Assembly (NCBI GenBank): GCA_030524105.1
Contig: JAUNHE010000011.1
Span: 1-45,743, forward strand
Direction: 5' to 3'
Origin: Rothia sp. (in: high G+C Gram-positive bacteria)
Lineage (GTDB): Bacteria > Actinomycetota > Actinomycetes > Actinomycetales > Micrococcaceae
DNA length: 45,743 nucleotides
Both the position numbers and the translations under genes were made by a program. Under the pieces are notes generated by a model. That model had not been told where the DNA came from. It worked only from the letters and a program-made list of their open reading frames with translations, and searched no databases. Shown here piece after piece: positions 42,014-45,743 of the stretch (positions within the stretch are counted from its first letter, which is position 1; each line of letters starts with the position of its first letter).

Positions 42014-43576
42014 CTAGCTGATGAGCATGTGTGGGGCTGTCATGGCTGCCTCCACCATACGTTGAACTTGTTCTTCACTCTCAACGGTGCCATCGCTTGG
42101 GGAAGCACTTAAAACTGTCTGTTCGTCTCGCGCGGTTGCGTAGAGGGCTATGGCGTCAACAACTGCCTGGCTGTTTGCCTCGTAACCAGAGAGGTACTGG
42201 AAGATAGCTTTTGCTGCGTCGGTGAGGCTGGTTTTTCCTATTTCGATACCTGCGCAGGAGCTCCAGGTAATAGGGTTTGCCCAGTTAGCAAGGCTATCTA
42301 CTGAGTCTCCGTCCCATTTACTGACGTAGTTTGCATAGCGGTTGAAGCTGGACAGGCCCGCATAGCTGACAGAGTTGATCCATTCTTCGGCGTCTAGGGG
42401 GTAGCCATTGGTTGCCGGTGCATCAAAGGGCATGCCGCCGGTATCGTATTTGAGGGTTAAAAACATTTTGTAGAGGGGGGCTGTGATGGTATCCGGGTTG
42501 CTGACATCGTGGTAGCCCTTGAGCTCCAGCTTGCCGCTGGCTAGCATGGAGCAGAGCACGGCCCAGGGGCGTCGGATGGTTTGGCCTCCAGAATTTTTAA
42601 ACTCTTGGGAGGTGAGCAGTTCTCGTAGAACCGGGCGAATCTCGGTGTCGTTGCTGGTGTAGGTTGTGGCCAGCCTTTGTGCTAGAGCCTCGTAGTCACC
42701 CTCTTGGCCGATAAAATACTGGATCAGGCGGCGGGCTAGGCGTAGGCCGGTAAAGCGATCACTGGCTAAGTGGTCGGTGAGCTCACGGACGGTCTTGTAG
42801 ATGTCCTCTGTTGTTGAGCCGGAGTTGGCAAATGTTTTGCCGGCAACGGTGAGCTCACCAAAGTAGTGCAGCTCTGGCTTAGCTTCGGTGAATTTTTCTG
42901 CCACGTTAGCGCCTAAGCCGGTGAGGAGTTTAGAGACAGAGATTACGTCTTCTTGGCTGTAGCCTTTTTCTGGGCCCCAGGAGTGCAGTTCCATGAGCTC
43001 GCGGCCCATGTTTTCGTTGAGGGCAAATTGGGTATTGGTGTTGTTATCTAGAAAGATAGCCATGGTTTGGCTGGTGGCGATGTTGTAGAGCAGGTCTTTG
43101 TATTTGCCCAGGGCGCCGTCAAAGAGCATGGCAATGTAGTCGTGGTAGCCGTCGGGGGCTTTTTCGATGGTTGCTGCTAGAACATCTGCCCAGAAGAGTG
43201 CCATGTTGGCCTGGAGCTGTTTTTTACTAGCCCAGAGCCGGTGCAGTGCCGATTCCAGCACGTAGACGCTGACCTCGTAGGGGTGGCTTCTGCGAGAGCT
43301 GGGCTGGTAGGTGTCCCAAAAGGTTTTGTCCAGGGTCTTGTTACCGCTGGGTGCGGTAAAGGTGCTGGGAAAGAGTGCCTTTCTCTCTCGTTCGTAGGAG
43401 GGGCTTTCTGTTATTCCTTCTGGGTTGAGCTGTTCTTCGAGCCAGGCGTCAACGCCGCGTTGGGCTATGTAGTCAGCCCATTCTTGGGTTGCTGCTAGGT
43501 TGATCTTGCGAGCGTAAAACCAGCTTTCGCTGGAGGTAAGATTTGTTTCGGTCAGATACTTAGAGACGAAATCCAT
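42014..43576 (-). CDS. DUF1800 protein
   Basis: A 520-residue DUF1800 protein, the usual genomic partner of DUF1501. The family signature NENMGRELMELHSWGPEKG is at about residues 188-206, and helical segments YVLESALHRLW and ALFWADVL precede it. There is no recognisable signal peptide: the sequence opens MDFVSKYLTETNL. Since DUF1501 does have a Tat signal, the two may be exported together as a folded complex; that is inference. The ATG at 43576 has no clear ribosome-binding site. Function of the family is unknown. Confidence 0.9.
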   Translation of the reverse strand: MDFVSKYLTETNLTSSESWFYARKINLAATQEWADYIAQRGVDAWLEEQLNPEGITESPSYERERKALFPSTFTAPSGNKTLDKTFWDTYQPSSRRSHPYEVSVYVLESALHRLWASKKQLQANMALFWADVLAATIEKAPDGYHDYIAMLFDGALGKYKDLLYNIATSQTMAIFLDNNTNTQFALNENMGRELMELHSWGPEKGYSQEDVISVSKLLTGLGANVAEKFTEAKPELHYFGELTVAGKTFANSGSTTEDIYKTVRELTDHLASDRFTGLRLARRLIQYFIGQEGDYEALAQRLATTYTSNDTEIRPVLRELLTSQEFKNSGGQTIRRPWAVLCSMLASGKLELKGYHDVSNPDTITAPLYKMFLTLKYDTGGMPFDAPATNGYPLDAEEWINSVSYAGLSSFNRYANYVSKWDGDSVDSLANWANPITWSSCAGIEIGKTSLTDAAKAIFQYLSGYEANSQAVVDAIALYATARDEQTVLSASPSDGTVESEEQVQRMVEAAMTAPHMLIS

Positions 43577-44114
43577 AGGAAGTTAATGGCCTTTGCACTA
43601 GGGGGTATTTGTCCGGCTCTTAAGGTGCGGTGAGTGAGTGGGGTTAGGTTTAGACTGCTCCCGAAGGCAGTGTTTTGCTGATTGGGTTACGCTGGGCGCA
43701 ACAAAGGGACTATTACCTAATTTTTGGGGGTCTAGCTGTTTTGCGGTAACAGCGCTATATGACTTAACAGGGTAAGACTCTACAACAGGATTCAACAACA
43801 TGTCGCATATTCGGCAGGTTCTGATCCAATTCACATGTAACAAGTAGAATTCACCAGAAAAGTGCATATATTTTTGATGTACTTCTCAGGTGAGGAGTAA
43901 GAGCAATCACAAGCTCCCTGAGTATTACGCACAGAAGTCCATCATAGCCCTCCCAGGTCAGAAAAACAATTTATCTGGTCACTACTGATCTGCTCCCGGC
44001 CTAAGGGTCCGTAACTCTGTTGTAGCGCTAACAGTAGCTCGAGGGTTTTTACGATAGAGCTGTAGTATTACCCACCAGGTAAAATAGGCCTTTCAAGCCC
44101 TAGGAAGAATACTT
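43577..44114. other. Upstream region of the DUF1800-DUF1501 pair
   Basis: This 538-base gap holds no gene I can support; an 89-codon minus-strand frame at 43598-43867 looks random. It contains AGCTGTT-ttgcggt-AACAGC near 43730 and the palindrome TACTTCTCAGGTGAGGAGTA (43880-43899, one G-T pair), which may be operators. The right end holds a possible promoter (TAAAAT near 44082) for the small gene at 44115. Confidence 0.45.
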
Positions 44115-44231
44115 ATGAGCAACCTACCAGTAGAGCCCACCCAGGCCGCTGCCGATCAGCAGTTCGAGAATGCAATGGAGGCTGTTCTTGAAGAACTAGC
44201 GGGGGTAAACGCCTTGCTCGCCAATCGGTGA
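44115..44231 (+). CDS. Predicted small protein, 38 residues
   Basis: A short frame starting ATG at 44115 with AGGAAG about 8 bases upstream and TAAAAT a further 25 bases up. The product starts MSNLPVEPTQAAADQQ and continues FENAMEAVLEELAGVNALL, an acidic amphipathic helix; there is no signal peptide or membrane segment. Codon choice resembles the neighbouring genes. I do not recognise the family, and it may be a small regulator or an unexpressed frame. Support is the ribosome-binding site, promoter spacing and composition. Confidence 0.45.
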   Translation: MSNLPVEPTQAAADQQFENAMEAVLEELAGVNALLANR

Positions 44232-44448
44232 GGGTAGCTAGCGCCTCCCCTGATAGAGGGCCTATTTACTTGCCACTCTGCCTGCGCGTCCAGGTATACA
44301 AGGTGGCCTCCGCGCATTAAATACTGGGAGTAAGCGCGGTAACTGCAGATACTCAGCCCTTCTCATCCTTCTATTTTCAGGGGTTTATCTAATACAAACT
44401 AGGCAGTGCTGCTTCTGAATGCGTAGAAGTTTTGACGCCTAATTTAAC

Positions 44449-44493
44449 TCCCCAATCCAGCGCGCTGGCTTACATCAAGTCAAAGCTTGGGGA
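44449..44493 (-). other. Palindromic structure at the 3' end of the Abi gene
   Basis: TCCCCAA (44449-44455) and TTGGGGA (44487-44493) enclose CCAGCGCGCTGG (44457-44468), a perfect 12-base palindrome. It overlaps the Abi stop codon. No T-run follows, so it may be a weak terminator or an mRNA structure. Confidence 0.35.
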
Positions 44494-45445
44494 AAAGTAA
44501 GCCCCACCGAAAATAGTCATTCTGTTCCACCAAATTCCACACAGTGGATGAATACTCGCTATTCCCCTGTAAGTAATCAACCCATGAAGATAAGAGTAAC
44601 AGCACAGAAATGGGCGATTCTCTGGGGTAGAACCTGAAAGGGGGCAAGTTTACCTTGTCCCAAGGCGGTTTAGCAACTGGTCGACTAAGCGTCCGGCCCC
44701 ATAATCGAGAGTGATGGGCTGATATATTTCTAAAGTAGTTGATATTCCCAACTGCTCTTTTCAACTCTGCAACTTTGCGAAAACCAAGGTCTCGCGCCAA
44801 AGAGCTAAGCTGCGAGTCATTTTTCCAGAGGCTAATCATCTTAGAAAGGTCGCCCAACGACATCACTTCAACGACTGCCCACAAGGGCGGGTCTTGGTTT
44901 TTATCCTTAAAATGCTGGAGGAAGATCTCTTCCCTCTCCAACAACTTCTCAATGTTACTCAGCAGGACCTTCCTCGCCCTGGTGTAACCTGCATGCTTCT
45001 TCTTCCAAGATTCCATGGTTTCGCTTGCAGGGGGCTTATTATCTGGTGATCGTGGTTCATACGAACTTCTTAATCTATATTTAGTTGCCCCGTTCTTTCC
45101 TTGCGAAAAGTAGTAGGCCACTTTTGCCCTTAGTAGAGGTTCTATGCTTTGCACACCCTCAAAAACACGTAGACGCAGTTGGGCATCCAAAGAGTAGACT
45201 GTCAACAAAGTTTGGGCTGTTGTACCTGGAAGAAAATAATGTGGTGGTTCTTTAGTTTCGTAGAATTGGCAATAGTAACCGCTGAATCGGTAATAGTTCT
45301 CCCTGGCCAGAAACTCTTGCAGATCTTGCTCTGTTACTTCCCCCAGCCCTAGCCCTCTTTCTATGAGTTTTTGGACCTGCTGCTCATAATTTAGCCAAGG
45401 CTTCTGCGCTGGAACTATATTAGGCATATCACGGGGAGTAAGCAT
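44480..45445 (-). CDS. Abi-family (AbiD/AbiF, Abi_2) HEPN defence protein
   Basis: A 321-residue Abi_2 family protein, related to lactococcal AbiD/AbiF abortive-infection proteins. Family segments are LARENYYRFSGYY (residues 47-59), VYSLDAQLRLRVFEGVQSIE, PPLWAVVEVMSLGDLSKM and a HEPN-type Rx4H motif, RNISAH (239-244), which in HEPN RNases forms the active site. It probably cleaves RNA when triggered. The codon use is more AT-rich than the neighbours. It lies on the same strand as, and 244 bases after, tRNA-Ser, a typical place for acquired DNA. The ATG at 45445 has TATAGA 8 bases upstream and no ribosome-binding site; an ATG at 45427 is the alternative. No partner gene is visible. Confidence 0.85.
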   Translation of the reverse strand: MLTPRDMPNIVPAQKPWLNYEQQVQKLIERGLGLGEVTEQDLQEFLARENYYRFSGYYCQFYETKEPPHYFLPGTTAQTLLTVYSLDAQLRLRVFEGVQSIEPLLRAKVAYYFSQGKNGATKYRLRSSYEPRSPDNKPPASETMESWKKKHAGYTRARKVLLSNIEKLLEREEIFLQHFKDKNQDPPLWAVVEVMSLGDLSKMISLWKNDSQLSSLARDLGFRKVAELKRAVGNINYFRNISAHHSRLWGRTLSRPVAKPPWDKVNLPPFRFYPRESPISVLLLLSSWVDYLQGNSEYSSTVWNLVEQNDYFRWGLLFPKL

Positions 45446-45640
45446 GGGTTAAGTCTATAAAAACTCCGGAGTATGCGGCACAGAATGACGAATCACCTTA
45501 CAAACAAGATGTTTGCCCACACACTACGGAGCAGAATGTTGCTCCCATTCTATGTGCTCGCGGTCCAATCTGCAACAACCAGCAGTCAAGTTCCTCCCTC
45601 TCACTTCCGCCAGCGACAGAGCCCCCGCTAGAGGGGTAAT
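45446..45640. promoter_or_regulatory. Promoter region of the Abi gene with palindrome and alternative hairpins
   Basis: On the minus strand TATAGA (45459-45454) is the likely -10. Behind it lies the perfect palindrome ACTCCGGAGT (45463-45472), in the position of the promoter spacer. Further upstream, GGAGCA (45528-45533) can pair with TGCTCC (45540-45545), or AGAATG (45533-45538) with CATTCT (45546-45551); the two hairpins share bases and exclude each other. CAAAC-aagat-GTTTG lies near 45501-45515. This 195-base stretch has no protein gene and could contain a small RNA. Confidence 0.4.
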
Positions 45641-45683
45641 AAAAACCCCTGTCTCTCCTAGCTAACTAGGTGAAACAGGGGTT
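45641..45683 (-). terminator. Terminator after tRNA-Ser
   Basis: AACCCCTGT (45644-45652) pairs with ACAGGGGTT (45675-45683), with an inner CCTAG/CTAGG stem. On the minus strand it follows the tRNA and ends in TTTTTATT. Confidence 0.85.
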
Positions 45684-45688
45684 CTTGC

Positions 45689-45743
45689 TGGCGGAGGATG
45701 GGGGATTTGAACCCCCGAGGGCGTGAACCCAACACGCGTTCCA
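45689..45743 (-). tRNA. tRNA-Ser (anticodon GGA), partial
   Basis: The 3' part of a class II tRNA runs off the window edge. Minus-strand features: encoded CCA at 45691-45689, acceptor strand ATCCTCC plus discriminator G, a T arm with GGTTCAAATCC, a long variable arm TTGGGTTCACGCC, and the 3' half of the anticodon arm, where TGGAAC precedes the GCGTG stem. This matches actinobacterial tRNA-Ser(GGA). The 5' half is outside the window. Confidence 0.85.

Noticed and set aside
43598-43867. Minus-strand frame of 89 codons upstream of DUF1800
   Set aside because: Composition looks random, with no ribosome-binding site, no domain pattern and biased residues unlike the neighbours; it lies in a likely regulatory region.

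Overview
This window looks like chromosomal DNA from a moderately GC-rich actinobacterium, most likely Micrococcaceae and plausibly Rothia or a close relative. The genus is inference; no 16S gene is present. The evidence is the block carD-ispD-ispF-cysS-rlmB beside regX3/senX3 and phoU, GTP-type PEP carboxykinase, DUF2516, frequent GTG starts, and several genes whose -10 box sits 6-8 nt before the start codon (leaderless-type).

Layout. 1-420: gene-free, with a branched inverted-repeat element. 420-4688 (-): carD, ispD, ispF, cysS, rlmB. 4938-8355: lipoprotein, then regX3/senX3 diverging from phoU (phosphate-type signalling). 8419-10698 (-): trans-sulfuration enzyme, DUF2516, gpmA. 10832-12651 (+): tmk-holB. 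12688-14331 (-): ACT protein and UPF0210. 14564-15894 (+): YeeE/YedE-TusA sulfur import. 15949-18664: manA and phosphomannomutase, divergent around a 28-bp palindrome. 18768-20544: hmp and an NsrR-like regulator (nitric oxide defence). 20887-21255: lone Roadblock/LC7-like protein behind a structured leader. 21443-25027 (-): pckG and an orphan, degenerate sugar-type ABC ATPase. 25424: tRNA-Arg(ACG), then a ferredoxin and a DUF4232 lipoprotein. 26851-34621: nitroreductase, RluA-type pseudouridine synthase, cytosolic GH76-like protein, tgt, SRPBCC protein, a Tat-type amidase-fold protein with altered zinc ligands, and a thioesterase. 34750-39300 (-): PdxK/ThiD kinase, YhhQ transporter, two paralogous amino acid permeases. 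39432-40409: TetR regulator tail-to-tail with a small conserved protein. 40573-43576 (-): a DUF1800-DUF1501 pair. 44115: a predicted 38-codon gene. 44480-45445 (-): an AbiD/AbiF-type HEPN defence protein downstream of a tRNA-Ser(GGA) cut by the window edge.

Most of the window is core metabolism and information processing. The less ordinary parts are the Abi/HEPN gene with palindromic and alternative-hairpin sequence between it and the tRNA; the DUF1800-DUF1501 pair, where only one partner has a Tat signal; the ABC ATPase with one apparently dead site; the amidase-like protein lacking zinc ligands; and the Roadblock protein with its leader. Functional links across operons: manA/pmm supply mannose phosphates and a GH76-like protein is nearby; tgt and YhhQ together suggest queuosine precursor salvage; NsrR probably controls hmp.
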